Under the pieces are notes generated by a model, which ran no database searches, was not told the DNA's origin, and was given only the letters and a program-made list of their open reading frames with translations. A DNA stretch of 64,000 nt, taken from positions 1 through 64,000 of the forward strand of contig DATLNM010000022.1 of NCBI GenBank assembly GCA_035536775.1, written 5' to 3'. Origin of the DNA: DATLNM01 sp035536775 (GTDB lineage Bacteria > Actinomycetota > CADDZG01 > WHSQ01). This document shows positions 37,906-46,874 of this stretch, one piece after another; within the stretch, counting starts at the first letter, position 1; every line of letters begins with the position of its first letter. The position numbers were made by a program, and so were the translations under genes.

Positions 37906-38635
37906 CGAGGAACCCGGCGAACGCGCCCTGACGCCCCGTGACGCCGTCTCGGCGGTATGAGAAATAGCCGTCGTCGCACGAGGTACAGATCCCTGCACGA
38001 GCGATGTCGGGGACCCCGGACCGGCGCAGGACGACCGCCACCGCGGCCGAGGGAGAGAGGCGGTCGTCGCCGTGCACGGGGAGCGCCCGAGCCCTGAACG
38101 CATCTATCACCTCGGGACCGACCTCGTAGCAGCATGCCTCTATCGACGGCCCGATCCACGCCGACCGCGGCGCCCCCACCTCCGCAACGGCAGCCTCGAT
38201 GACGCCGGCGACGAGTCCACGCCAGCCCGCGTGGATGGCGGCCATTCCGGCAACGCCCTCGACCACCACGGGCACACAATCGGCCGTGAGGACCGCCCCC
38301 CATACGCCCTGCGCGCGCACGATCACCGCATCGGCCTCACGCGCGGGAAGGGCGTCCCCGCTCTCCGCCTCGACCACGCCGCAACCATGGACCTGGCGGA
38401 GATACGACACCGTTCCAGGGCGGGCGCCGATCGCATCTGCGACTAGCTCACGGTTGGCCCCGACCAGTCCGGGATCGTCGCCGACAAGGTCTCCGAGGTT
38501 CAGAGACTCATAGGAGCCGCTGCTCTTGCCGCCACCACGCGATGTGAACGCGACAGCGCGGCCTCGGGCGCGTGCGCCCGGGTCCCACAACAAAGAGATG
38601 CCGCCGCGGGAGGTGACCTCAAGCCGCGGCGGCAC
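37895..38635 (-). CDS. pgeF: Purine nucleoside phosphorylase/laccase-domain protein PgeF (YfiH)
   Basis: A 246-residue protein of the former multicopper-oxidase-like family, now linked to peptidoglycan editing and purine nucleoside phosphorolysis. The zinc ligands are in LRQVHGCGV (His), VLTADCVPV (Cys) and AAIHAGWRGLVAGVI (His). The start is GTG 38635, 31 bases after ftsZ; the frame upstream of it is inside ftsZ. The ftsZ–pgeF–yggS–sepF order is conserved in Actinobacteria. Confidence 0.93.
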   Translation of the reverse strand: MPPRLEVTSRGGISLLWDPGARARGRAVAFTSRGGGKSSGSYESLNLGDLVGDDPGLVGANRELVADAIGARPGTVSYLRQVHGCGVVEAESGDALPAREADAVIVRAQGVWGAVLTADCVPVVVEGVAGMAAIHAGWRGLVAGVIEAAVAEVGAPRSAWIGPSIEACCYEVGPEVIDAFRARALPVHGDDRLSPSAAVAVVLRRSGVPDIARAGICTSCDDGYFSYRRDGVTGRQGAFAGFLDGG

Positions 38636-38666
38636 TCGATGAACCCTCTGCGCCCTTCCCCTTGGA

Positions 38667-39782
38667 CTACTCGTTGCGGAGGAACGACGGGATGTCGAGG
38701 TCCTCCTCGGCATCGAACACGAGACGCTCCCGCTCGGTCTCACCGACGAACGCCGGCTCCGAATCTTCGACCGATGGGATGGAGAAGATCTCCTCGTCGG
38801 GCTTGACCAGCTTCTCGGCCGCCATCGAACCCCAACGATCGAAACCGGCGGCGATCACGGTGACGCGGACCTCGTCGCCAAGCGTGTCGTCGATAACGGT
38901 TCCGAAGATGATGTTTGCGTCAGGGTGCGCGGCTCCGGAGATGATCTTCGCGGCTTCGGTCGCTTCATGCAGACCGAGGTCTGAGCCACCGGCGATGTTG
39001 AGAAGCACGCCGCGGGCACCGTCGATCGATGCCTCGAGCAACGGTGACGAGATCGCGACCCTGGCCGCCTCCATCGCTCGGTTCTCACCGCGAGCAGTGC
39101 CGACCCCCATGAGCGCGGAACCCGCATCGGTCATGACCGCTTTGACGTCGGCGAAGTCGAGGTTGATGAGACCCGGAGTCGTGATGAGCTCGGTGATGCC
39201 CTGAACACCTTGAAGGAGAACCTCGTCGGCCATTCGAAATGCCTCGAGCACCGACGTCGTCGCGTCACCTACATCGAGGAGACGGTCGTTCGGTATGACG
39301 ATGAGGGTGTCGACCTTGTCCTTCAGCTGCGCGATGCCTTGCTCGGCTTTCGCGGCCCGCTGGCGTCCCTCGAACGTGAACGGACGGGTGACGACACCGA
39401 TCGTGAGAGCACCCAGCATCTTGGCGATCTCGGCGACGATGGGCGCGCCACCTGTGCCGGTGCCCCCGCCTTTGCCGGCGGTGATGAACACCATGTCCGC
39501 GCCTTTGAGGACCTCTTCGATCTCGTCGCGGTGCTCCTCCGCGGCTTGCCGGCCGATCTCGGGGTTGGCACCGGCGCCGAGGCCGCGCGTGAGCTCTCGG
39601 CCGATGTCGAGCTTGACGTCCGCGTCCGACATCAGGAGGGCTTGGGCGTCGGTGTTGACCGCGATGAACTCGACCCCCCTGAGGCCAACCTCGATCATGC
39701 GGTTGACGGCATTGACACCGCCGCCGCCGATGCCGACCACCTTGATCTGGGCCAGATAATTCTGAGGTCCTGTTGCCATCAC
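38667..39782 (-). CDS. ftsZ: Cell division GTPase FtsZ
   Basis: A 371-residue tubulin homologue forming the Z ring. GIGGGGVNAVNRMIE and the tubulin signature GKGGGTGTGGAP bind GTP. The T7 loop (LINLDFADVKAVMTDAGSAL) completes the catalytic site. The C-terminal peptide DLDIPSFLRNE is the SepF-binding tail. AAGGAGGGT precedes the ATG. It has its own promoter (39961–39989) and a structured leader. Confidence 0.98.
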   Translation of the reverse strand: MMATGPQNYLAQIKVVGIGGGGVNAVNRMIEVGLRGVEFIAVNTDAQALLMSDADVKLDIGRELTRGLGAGANPEIGRQAAEEHRDEIEEVLKGADMVFITAGKGGGTGTGGAPIVAEIAKMLGALTIGVVTRPFTFEGRQRAAKAEQGIAQLKDKVDTLIVIPNDRLLDVGDATTSVLEAFRMADEVLLQGVQGITELITTPGLINLDFADVKAVMTDAGSALMGVGTARGENRAMEAARVAISSPLLEASIDGARGVLLNIAGGSDLGLHEATEAAKIISGAAHPDANIIFGTVIDDTLGDEVRVTVIAAGFDRWGSMAAEKLVKPDEEIFSIPSVEDSEPAFVGETERERLVFDAEEDLDIPSFLRNE

Positions 39783-39953
39783 GCACCCTCCTTATGCGAT
39801 CGTCTCGGCGATCGCATCACCTATTTACCCTAGACTCTGACTAGAGGGTTGAAGCAAGAGACTCGTCGGGAGGCTCTTTTCCCTGGTCAGAGGGGGTATC
39901 GACCCGGCTCACGTTCAACTTGAGCCTTATGGTTATGTCAACCTGTACGAATG
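39783..39953 (-). promoter_or_regulatory. Structured 5' leader of ftsZ
   Basis: About 170 untranslated bases follow the predicted start site. Stem GGCTCA/TGAGCC is at 39906–39911 with 39921–39926. A perfect 8-bp stem TGCGATCG/CGATCGCA (39795–39802 with 39809–39816) ends one base from the Shine–Dalgarno sequence (39785–39793). The last hairpin could tune ribosome access. Confidence 0.55.
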
Positions 39954-39960
39954 GTTGAGG

Positions 39961-39989
39961 AATATAGTCCTCTACCTAGAGCACGTCAA
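39961..39989 (-). promoter_or_regulatory. ftsZ promoter
   Basis: TTGACG (39984–39989) and TATATT (39961–39966) are separated by exactly 17 bases on the minus strand, in the ftsQ–ftsZ gap. It is the best sigma-70-type promoter seen in the window. Confidence 0.75.
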
Positions 39990-40037
39990 GAGCCCACTCC
40001 CTCGCGCGCGCGTCTGACGTCGCGAACTGAGGGTTCT

Positions 40038-40859
40038 CTACTGACCCGTGGAGGTGGGGGACGGTGAGGCAGTTGGCGTCGGGGACGGCGCGACTCCCTC
40101 GCTCGACACCGCCGGGCTCGAAGGAACGCGCACGTCGATGTATGCCGGCGCGTCCTCCCCCGTTCCGATGCGCTCCCTAAGCGCGAGCAGCACTCGGTTC
40201 TTGGCAGCCAGGTCTTCGGCCGCCCCATACCGGACCTGGGTGCCGTCGACGAGGACGATGGTGATCCTCTCTCGGGTCGGGGCGAAGATCGCGCGTACCT
40301 CATGCTCCAAGGCCTTCGGCAACGACCGCCAGACCCGCAGCGCATCGACGGCGATCGGATCGTCCAACGTGTCACCCGGCGCGGGTGGTCGGGTATCGAA
40401 GCCCCCGAGGACGGGGAGCTCGTCCGCGACCATGCCGCGCTGAAGTACGCGCCCGCCATCATCGATCGTCCATGAGCCCGCGTCGAGGGTGAGGACGAGG
40501 GCCGGCTTGCGCTCGACAACCTTGACGCGCACGGTCCCCGGGAGGATGCGAGCGACATCGGCCGCGAGGACCCATGGCAGCTCCTCGGTCGCTGCCGCGA
40601 CATCGGCAGTCGAGACGACGAGGATGTTGGTGGACGGCCCGAGTCGTGCAGCGCGCGCGATGTCGTCTGACGTCGTATGCCTTGCCCCCACCACACGCAC
40701 GGTCCGGACCCGAAGCAGCGGAGACCAGGCGACCGCCCAGGCGGCCGCGGCCAGCGCGGCAACGCAGGCGATGGCGATCAACGCACGCCTGCGGCGAGCC
40801 TTCGCGATCGCGATACGACGATCCTGCAGGCGCGGGTCTATCCGGCGGGGGCCCTCCAT
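40038..40859 (-). CDS. ftsQ: Cell division protein FtsQ
   Basis: A 273-residue bitopic membrane protein. A basic cytoplasmic tail (RIAIAKARRRR) is followed by one transmembrane helix (about 26–46) and a POTRA domain (VRTVRVVGARHTTSDDIARA). The FtsQ domain follows (GTVRVKVVERKPALVL), and the C-terminus is Pro/Ser/Thr-rich. FtsQ links FtsL, FtsB and the septal synthase. The gap to ftsZ (255 bases) contains the ftsZ promoter. It lies 12 bases after murB. Confidence 0.93.
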   Translation of the reverse strand: MEGPRRIDPRLQDRRIAIAKARRRRALIAIACVAALAAAAWAVAWSPLLRVRTVRVVGARHTTSDDIARAARLGPSTNILVVSTADVAAATEELPWVLAADVARILPGTVRVKVVERKPALVLTLDAGSWTIDDGGRVLQRGMVADELPVLGGFDTRPPAPGDTLDDPIAVDALRVWRSLPKALEHEVRAIFAPTRERITIVLVDGTQVRYGAAEDLAAKNRVLLALRERIGTGEDAPAYIDVRVPSSPAVSSEGVAPSPTPTASPSPTSTGQ

Positions 40860-40871
40860 AGATCGAGTTTG

Positions 40872-41798
40872 TTACTCGAACGAGCCGATGAAGCGGATTT
40901 CTGGGTCGAGGTCGATCCCGCTGGCCTCCCGGACGCGCACCCTCACATCAGCGATGAGATCGTGCACGTCCTGGGCCGTCGCTCCCGGATGGGCAATGAA
41001 GAAGTTCGCGTGCATCTGGGAGACCTCTGCCCCGCCGACCCGGTGCCCCTTAAGCCCGGCCCCTTCCACGAGACGACCGGCGCTGTCGCCCGGCGGGTTC
41101 TTGAAGATGCTTCCTGCATTCTGGACGGCTCCCGGCTGCGTCTCGGCTCGGTGCCGCCGGAATGCGGCCATCCGGGCGCGGATCGCCGTGGGGTCGTCCG
41201 CCTCGAGCTCGAAGATCGCCTCGACCACGATGTCGGATGGACGGAGGTTCGAATGCCGGTAGGTCAGCCCCAGGCGCTCCGCCGGCCGCTCCTCGAGGAC
41301 GAGCGATGAGAGGTCGAACAGGAGCGCCGATGCAAGGTGGTCCGAGACCTGCCCCCCATGCGCGCCGGCGTTCATCTTCACCGCGCCCCCGACTGCGCCG
41401 GGGATGGCCACGCTGAACTCCAGGCCTGCGAGGCCGCGTCGTGCCGCCCAGTTGGCCAGCACAGGCAGCGGCGTCGCCGACCCCGCACGCAGCCCAGAGG
41501 CCCCCACCTCCTTCGTGAACGCGAACGCATCTCCGAGTCGCACGGCGACGCCGGGCCAGCCCTCGTCCGAGATCAAGAGGTTCGAGCCCCGGCCGAGGGC
41601 CATCACCGGAACCCCGTCCCCCTCGGCACGTAGCACCTCGCCTAGGGCGCGCAGGTCGTCTGCGGTGGCAGGCTCGATGTAGACGGCGGCGGGTCCCCCC
41701 AGCCGGTATGTGGTGAAGCCAGCAAGGGGTTGGTCCGTTTCGACACGCCCGTCGATGCGTTCGTCGAGAGCCCGTGCGAGCGCCGCGAGGTCCGTCAC
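40872..41798 (-). CDS. murB: UDP-N-acetylenolpyruvoylglucosamine reductase
   Basis: A 308-residue FAD enzyme that reduces enolpyruvyl-UDP-GlcNAc to UDP-MurNAc. FTTYRLGGPAAVYIEP and ALGRGSNLLISDEGW bind FAD, and GIPG-type residues are in FSVAIPGAVGGAVKMNAGAHG. The catalytic Ser/Glu region is QNAGSIFKNPPGDSAGRLVE. Type I MurB. It overlaps murC by 4 bases. Confidence 0.97.
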   Translation of the reverse strand: MTDLAALARALDERIDGRVETDQPLAGFTTYRLGGPAAVYIEPATADDLRALGEVLRAEGDGVPVMALGRGSNLLISDEGWPGVAVRLGDAFAFTKEVGASGLRAGSATPLPVLANWAARRGLAGLEFSVAIPGAVGGAVKMNAGAHGGQVSDHLASALLFDLSSLVLEERPAERLGLTYRHSNLRPSDIVVEAIFELEADDPTAIRARMAAFRRHRAETQPGAVQNAGSIFKNPPGDSAGRLVEGAGLKGHRVGGAEVSQMHANFFIAHPGATAQDVHDLIADVRVRVREASGIDLDPEIRFIGSFE

Positions 41799-43195
41799 AG
41801 TTCGAGCGCTTCGATCAGCTCCTCGCCGATCGAGGTTATGTCCCCCGCCCCCATCGTCAGCACGGTGTCGCCGGGGCGGCTCGACGACGAAAGGAACGAG
41901 AGGAGCTCATCCCGACGCGGCATGTACGCGACGGGACGTCCTGGGAGGGCGGTGCAGACCGCGTCCGCGATCAGCTTGCCCGTGACACCGGGAAGCGGTT
42001 CTTCGCCGGCTCCATAGACATCGGTGATGACGACCCTGTCGGCATCCGCGAACGCGTGGCCGAACTCGCGCCACAACGCGAGGGTGCGGGTGAAACGATG
42101 GGGCTGGAACACCGCGACCACGCGACCGGGTCCGGTGTTGCGGGCTGCGTTCAGGGTCGCCCGCACCTCGGTGGGATGGTGCGCATAGTCGTCGATGATC
42201 GTGACCCCACCGGCGGTGCCTTTCAGGTGGTACCTCCGCTCGACGCCGCGGAACGAACTGAGCCCGGACGCGATGATCCCGACCTCGAGCCCGAGGCAGC
42301 GTGCGGCCCCAGCAGCGCTCAGCGCGTTCTGCACGTTGTGATGTCCGGGAACGCGGAGCGCTACGGGTGCCGCTCCGGACGGCATCGCTAACGTGAACCT
42401 CATCCCGCCGGAGTCGGCCACGATCCCTTCCGCGCTGATTCCGGCATCATCTCCCCCGGCCTCGGCCCCCGTGATGACGGTTTCAACCCCCCGCGGAGCA
42501 TCAGGGAGCAAAACGTGGGCCTGCGTCGAGATCACCGCAGTTCCCCCGGTCCTCACCGATCCAAGGAACGAGACGAAGGCGGCGGTCAATGACTCCATCG
42601 ACCCCCAGTGGTCAACGTGGTCCATCTCCACGTTGGTTACGACCCCGACCCATGGGTCGAGCAGTAGGAACGACCCGTCGCTCTCGTCGGACTCTGCCAC
42701 GATGATGTCGCTCGACCCGAGGCGTGCATTCGTTCCGGCCTCGTTAAGGCCACCGCCGACGAGGTATGTCGGATCGAGACCCGCATGCTTCAGGATCGAG
42801 ACGATCATGGAGGTCGTCGTGGTCTTTCCGTGCGTGCCTGCCACTACGATCGATCGGGTCCCAACCAGCAGCGCCGCGAGCGCCTCACCCCGTGACATCA
42901 ACGAGATGCCGGCGGCGCGCGCCGCCACGAGCTCCGGGTTCCGCTCGGGGATCGCCGAGGAGAAAACGACCGCGTCGGCGCCCTCCACGAGTGCTGCGTC
43001 GTGACCTTCGTGGAGTTGCGCCCCCATGGCCTCGAGCAGCGTCATCGGGCGTGACCATTTGAGGTCGGATCCCGTGACCGTCGCGCCGGTCTCGATCAGA
43101 ACCTTGGCGATCGCGGACATCCCTGCCCCACCCACTCCAACGAAGTGGATACGCCTGGTGGGGCCTGTAAGGGGGACGCCCTCAGTCATCGCCAA
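41795..43195 (-). CDS. murC: UDP-N-acetylmuramate–L-alanine ligase
   Basis: A 466-residue Mur ligase adding the first amino acid of the stem peptide. The N-terminal GVGGAGMSAIAKVL binds UDP, VAGTHGKTTTTSMI is the P-loop, and the central part has NVEMDHVDHWGSME. The C-terminal domain has IIDDYAHHPTEVRATL. It overlaps murG by 14 bases and murB by 4, consistent with one polycistronic message. Confidence 0.97.
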   Translation of the reverse strand: MAMTEGVPLTGPTRRIHFVGVGGAGMSAIAKVLIETGATVTGSDLKWSRPMTLLEAMGAQLHEGHDAALVEGADAVVFSSAIPERNPELVAARAAGISLMSRGEALAALLVGTRSIVVAGTHGKTTTTSMIVSILKHAGLDPTYLVGGGLNEAGTNARLGSSDIIVAESDESDGSFLLLDPWVGVVTNVEMDHVDHWGSMESLTAAFVSFLGSVRTGGTAVISTQAHVLLPDAPRGVETVITGAEAGGDDAGISAEGIVADSGGMRFTLAMPSGAAPVALRVPGHHNVQNALSAAGAARCLGLEVGIIASGLSSFRGVERRYHLKGTAGGVTIIDDYAHHPTEVRATLNAARNTGPGRVVAVFQPHRFTRTLALWREFGHAFADADRVVITDVYGAGEEPLPGVTGKLIADAVCTALPGRPVAYMPRRDELLSFLSSSSRPGDTVLTMGAGDITSIGEELIEALEL

Positions 43196-44276
43196 GGGGG
43201 GCCGAGCGGACCACGAGATCGGCGAGCATCACGGCCGCGTCCGGACGAGCAAGGATCCGTGCCGCGGCACCGAGCGCGCCGAGGGTTTCCTTATTCATCA
43301 GTGCGTCGAGCTCCGTTTCGAGGCGCTCGGTGGTCAGCTCTCGGTCCGCGATCGTCCTCGCCGCGCCGGCGTCGGTCAGGACGGAGGCGTGGAGCTCTTG
43401 CTGTCGGTCGCGGTGGTGCGGATAGGGAACGATTATCGATCCCAACCCCACCGCGGTCAGCTCAGCGACCGTCGTGGCTCCTCCACGACACACCGCGATG
43501 TCGGCGACGGCATAGGCATCGGCCATGCCCTCAAGGTATTCGACGGGCCGATAGATCAGCTTGCGACCTCCGAGGGTGTCGCCATGCGCGCCGCCCGATC
43601 CATGGATGTGAACGATCTGGACGTCGCTTCGTCCAGCCCAGAGCGATCTCAGACCGATCGCCGCCTCATTTATCGTGCGCGCTCCGAGGCTTCCCCCGAA
43701 GAACAGAACCGTCTTGCGCCGCGCGCTGAGCCCCAGGCTCTTCAGCGCTCGGGGACGCAACGCATCACGATCGAAGCGCGCGATGGAAGCTGTCACCGGG
43801 TCCCCGGTCAAGACCCCTTTGTCACCCACCGCCTCGAGGGTGCGTTCCCACGAGACCGCCACGGATGCTGCGATCGGACGGCTGAGCCGATTTGCAAGAC
43901 CGAGGACGATGTTCTGCTCGTGGATGACCAGAGGGATGCGGGCAGATCCGGCCCCGAGCGCGGCGGGGAGGCTGACATAACCACCCATCCCCAAGACCAC
44001 GTCGATCGCGCGCTCTCGGATGATGTGGCGGGCGCGTGAGACCGCGACGGCAGCCTTCCCCGCGACACGCGGCAATGACGTCGGGCGCGACCTGTCGAGA
44101 CCCTCGATGTCGATCAGCTCAATATCGAATCCGAAACGGCCGACGAGGTCGCGTTCCATCCCGCGCGTTCCACCCAGGAAAACCACGCTGTCGCCGCGCT
44201 CGTCCAGGACCTCGGCCACGGCTAGGGCGGGATTCACGTGCCCTCCGGTGCCCCCCGCGGCGACGAGGACGTTCAT
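43182..44276 (-). CDS. murG: UDP-GlcNAc–undecaprenyl-PP-MurNAc-pentapeptide transferase
   Basis: A 364-residue GT-B glycosyltransferase that makes lipid II at the inner membrane face. VAAGGTGGHVNPALAVAE is the N-terminal loop, GGSLGARTINEAAIGL the inter-domain signature, and CRGGATTVAELTAVGLGSI the donor-binding motif. The start is ATG 44276, overlapping the ftsW stop by ATGA; the frame is open upstream within ftsW. Confidence 0.97.
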   Translation of the reverse strand: MNVLVAAGGTGGHVNPALAVAEVLDERGDSVVFLGGTRGMERDLVGRFGFDIELIDIEGLDRSRPTSLPRVAGKAAVAVSRARHIIRERAIDVVLGMGGYVSLPAALGAGSARIPLVIHEQNIVLGLANRLSRPIAASVAVSWERTLEAVGDKGVLTGDPVTASIARFDRDALRPRALKSLGLSARRKTVLFFGGSLGARTINEAAIGLRSLWAGRSDVQIVHIHGSGGAHGDTLGGRKLIYRPVEYLEGMADAYAVADIAVCRGGATTVAELTAVGLGSIIVPYPHHRDRQQELHASVLTDAGAARTIADRELTTERLETELDALMNKETLGALGAAARILARPDAAVMLADLVVRSAPLGDD

Positions 44277-45523
44277 GACGCCGTCGTGGGCGCCTTGTTC
44301 CTCCGCTTGTGCGATGACGCCGCGATGTTCGTGAGGATGCCCATCGCGATGAGCGAGATCACGAGGGAGCTTCCGCCGAAAGAGACCAACGGAAGAGGAA
44401 CTCCTGTTATCGGCAGTGATGCAGTGACTGCGCCGACGTTGACGATCGCCTGGACTGAGATCCATACGGTGATCCCCGATGCGAGGAGCATCCCGTATCG
44501 GTCGGGGGCCCGTCTCGCCGCGGTGACACCGATGAACGCGATCAGGGCGAACATGCCCCACACCATGAGGGTCCCGAGCAGTCCTGTTTCCTCTCCGAGG
44601 ATGGCGTAGATGAAGTCCGTGTGGGCGTTAGGCACGTACGACCACTTCTGGCGACTTGCTCCGAGCCCCACGCCGAACCAGCCGCCCGACCCTAGAGCGA
44701 TCAGCGATTGGATCGTTTGATATCCCGTGTCGAGAGGATCCGACCACGGATCGATGAACGCAAGTAGACGCTCGCGGCGGTAAGGCGCCGCGTATGCCGC
44801 TACCGCGGCCGTGGCGACCGCAAGACCCCCCATGGGAACGAGATGGCGCATCGGAGCTCCGGCGATGAACAGCATGGTCATGCCGATGCAGGCAAGCAGC
44901 AACGTGGTCCCGAGATCGGGCTGCATCATCACCAGCAACGTGAGCACACCGAGCGCCGGGATCATCGGAAGGAGCGTCCGGGGAAGGTCACCAAAGGTGC
45001 GGTCGTCGCGGCGAGCAAAGACATCCGCGGCGAACATCAGTAGCGAGAGCTTGGCGAGCTCGGACGGCTGGAACGACAACGCCCCGATCCGCAGCCACCG
45101 GGAGCTTCCGCCGACCATGACCCCGACGCCGGGGATGAGGACGGCGATCAACAACACGATCGTCACACCCATCAGGACGTAGCCGATGCCCCGTAGACGA
45201 CGGTAGTCCCACCTCGAGAAAGTGATGTAGCCGACAAGCCCCAGCGCGGCCCACAGCAATTGCTTCTTGAAGAAAAGGAACGACGATCCATAGGTCGCGA
45301 ACGATGACACCGAGCTCGCGGAGAGGATCATCACCAAGCCGAGGGTCAGCAAGACGCCGGTGGTCACGGCCAGCAGGGTGGCAGGGTTCCATGAACGGAC
45401 TATCCGGCTCGACATCGTCCGGCGGTCCGACGAAGGCTCACGAGTCGTCGGGCGGTGAGACCCCGAGGTCGGGCGGGACGGGGGCCGCCGCCTTGCTCGC
45501 ACCGACTCACTGCGCGTTCCCAT
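44273..45523 (-). CDS. ftsW: FtsW, SEDS-family septal glycan polymerase
   Basis: A protein of about 416 residues with roughly ten transmembrane helices. A basic, Arg/Ser-rich N-terminal tail precedes the first helix. VMILSASSVSSFATYGSSFL, GGSSRWLRIGALSFQPSELAKL, MQPDLGTTLLLACIGMTMLF, FGVGLGASRQKW and ILGEETGLLGTL are SEDS signatures, including the catalytic Asp loop region. I chose ATG 45523 because GGAGGGGG precedes it; ATG 45415 just before the first helix is an alternative. It pairs with FtsI for septal synthesis. Confidence 0.95.
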   Translation of the reverse strand: MGTRSESVRARRRPPSRPTSGSHRPTTREPSSDRRTMSSRIVRSWNPATLLAVTTGVLLTLGLVMILSASSVSSFATYGSSFLFFKKQLLWAALGLVGYITFSRWDYRRLRGIGYVLMGVTIVLLIAVLIPGVGVMVGGSSRWLRIGALSFQPSELAKLSLLMFAADVFARRDDRTFGDLPRTLLPMIPALGVLTLLVMMQPDLGTTLLLACIGMTMLFIAGAPMRHLVPMGGLAVATAAVAAYAAPYRRERLLAFIDPWSDPLDTGYQTIQSLIALGSGGWFGVGLGASRQKWSYVPNAHTDFIYAILGEETGLLGTLMVWGMFALIAFIGVTAARRAPDRYGMLLASGITVWISVQAIVNVGAVTASLPITGVPLPLVSFGGSSLVISLIAMGILTNIAASSHKRRNKAPTTAS

Positions 45524-46874
45524 CCCCACCCCCTCCCGGTCTCTTCTCGAGAACGAGCCCGACGCAGCGCGAGAAGTCCTCGCCGCGCGCGGCGTAGCTC
45601 GGATACATGTCCAGGCTCGCACACCCGGGGGCGAGTAAGACGGAACCTCCGGGAACGACGGCATCTGCGGCGCGCCTCACGGCCTCCTCCATCGATGCGC
45701 ACAAGGAGACCGGCACAAGGCCCGAGAAGACCTCGGCGACCTCGTCGCGCGCTTCACCGATCGCAACTACGGCGCGCACGGGTGGAACCGTCCCCGCGAG
45801 AGCACTTAGGTCCATGCCCTTGCTACGGCCGCCGGCGATCAGTACGACATCGGTCATCCCCTTGACCGCGCTCAAGGTCGCGTGGGGATTCGTCGCCTTG
45901 GAGTCGTCGATGAAGCTGATGCCTCCAGCTTGCGCGACCAGCTCTAAGCGGTGCGGTAGCGCACGGAAAGACTTGACGGCGCGCGCGACGGCACGGGGAT
46001 CGACGCCGTAGGCCAACGCCGCCGCGGCCGCGGCAAGCGTGTCTTCGAGGCCCGCCACACCACGCAGCGGGACATCCCCGGCCGAGATGAACGGCTCTCC
46101 TAGCCATTCCAGACGGTCATTGGCGATGCCTGCCCCGTCGGGAGGAGACGTCTTGGTGGAGAACGGGACGATCGTCGCAACCGCACTCTCACCAAGACGA
46201 GCGACGATGGGATCGTCGGCATTGAGGACCAGATAGTCGTCGGGCTTCTGGTTGTCGGCGATGCGCGCTTTTGCGGAGACGTAGGCGTCGAAATCCCCGT
46301 GCCAGTCGGTGTGATCCTCCGCAACGTTCAGGACCACCGCCACGCGTGGGTGGAAGGCGTCGATGTACGCCAATTGAAAGCTCGACACCTCGGTCGCGAT
46401 CGCCGCGCCCGGGGGCATGCTCTGCACCGCGTCGATGAGCGGCAGTCCGATGTTGCCCGCCGCGACCGTCTTGATGCCCGCCTCCTCCAGGATCGCGGCG
46501 AGCAGCGTCGTCGTCGTCGTCTTGCCGTTCGTCCCAGTCACGGCCAGGAAGTCACAACGAGCGATACGGAACGCGAGCTCCACCTCGCTCCAGATAGGGA
46601 TGGCCCGTTCGGTCAACGTCACCATCACCGGCGCCGAAGGAGGTATCCCTGGACTAACGATCGCGAGATCCGCGACCATCGAGTCGAAGTCGTGACCGCC
46701 GACCTCCACCGCGATACCGCGCTCTCTCAGTTCGGCCGCGCGTTCCTCGATCATCGAACCCGCGAAACCCTCGGTTACCGACACAGCCGCTCCGAGGTCG
46801 GCGAGTGCCCGGGCGGCCGAGTACCCACTAGCCCCAAGTCCCACGACGAGCACCTTCCTGCCGGCGAAATCCAT
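45507..46874 (-). CDS. murD: UDP-N-acetylmuramoylalanine–D-glutamate ligase
   Basis: A 455-residue Mur ligase adding D-Glu. KVLVVGLGASGYSAARAL is the N-terminal nucleotide fold, AVTGTNGKTTTTTLLAAI the P-loop, and ISFIDDSKATNPHATLSAV the C-terminal signature. The start is ATG 46874, sharing bases with the mraY stop (TGATG). It overlaps ftsW by 17 bases. Confidence 0.97.
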   Translation of the reverse strand: MDFAGRKVLVVGLGASGYSAARALADLGAAVSVTEGFAGSMIEERAAELRERGIAVEVGGHDFDSMVADLAIVSPGIPPSAPVMVTLTERAIPIWSEVELAFRIARCDFLAVTGTNGKTTTTTLLAAILEEAGIKTVAAGNIGLPLIDAVQSMPPGAAIATEVSSFQLAYIDAFHPRVAVVLNVAEDHTDWHGDFDAYVSAKARIADNQKPDDYLVLNADDPIVARLGESAVATIVPFSTKTSPPDGAGIANDRLEWLGEPFISAGDVPLRGVAGLEDTLAAAAAALAYGVDPRAVARAVKSFRALPHRLELVAQAGGISFIDDSKATNPHATLSAVKGMTDVVLIAGGRSKGMDLSALAGTVPPVRAVVAIGEARDEVAEVFSGLVPVSLCASMEEAVRRAADAVVPGGSVLLAPGCASLDMYPSYAARGEDFSRCVGLVLEKRPGGGGDGNAQ

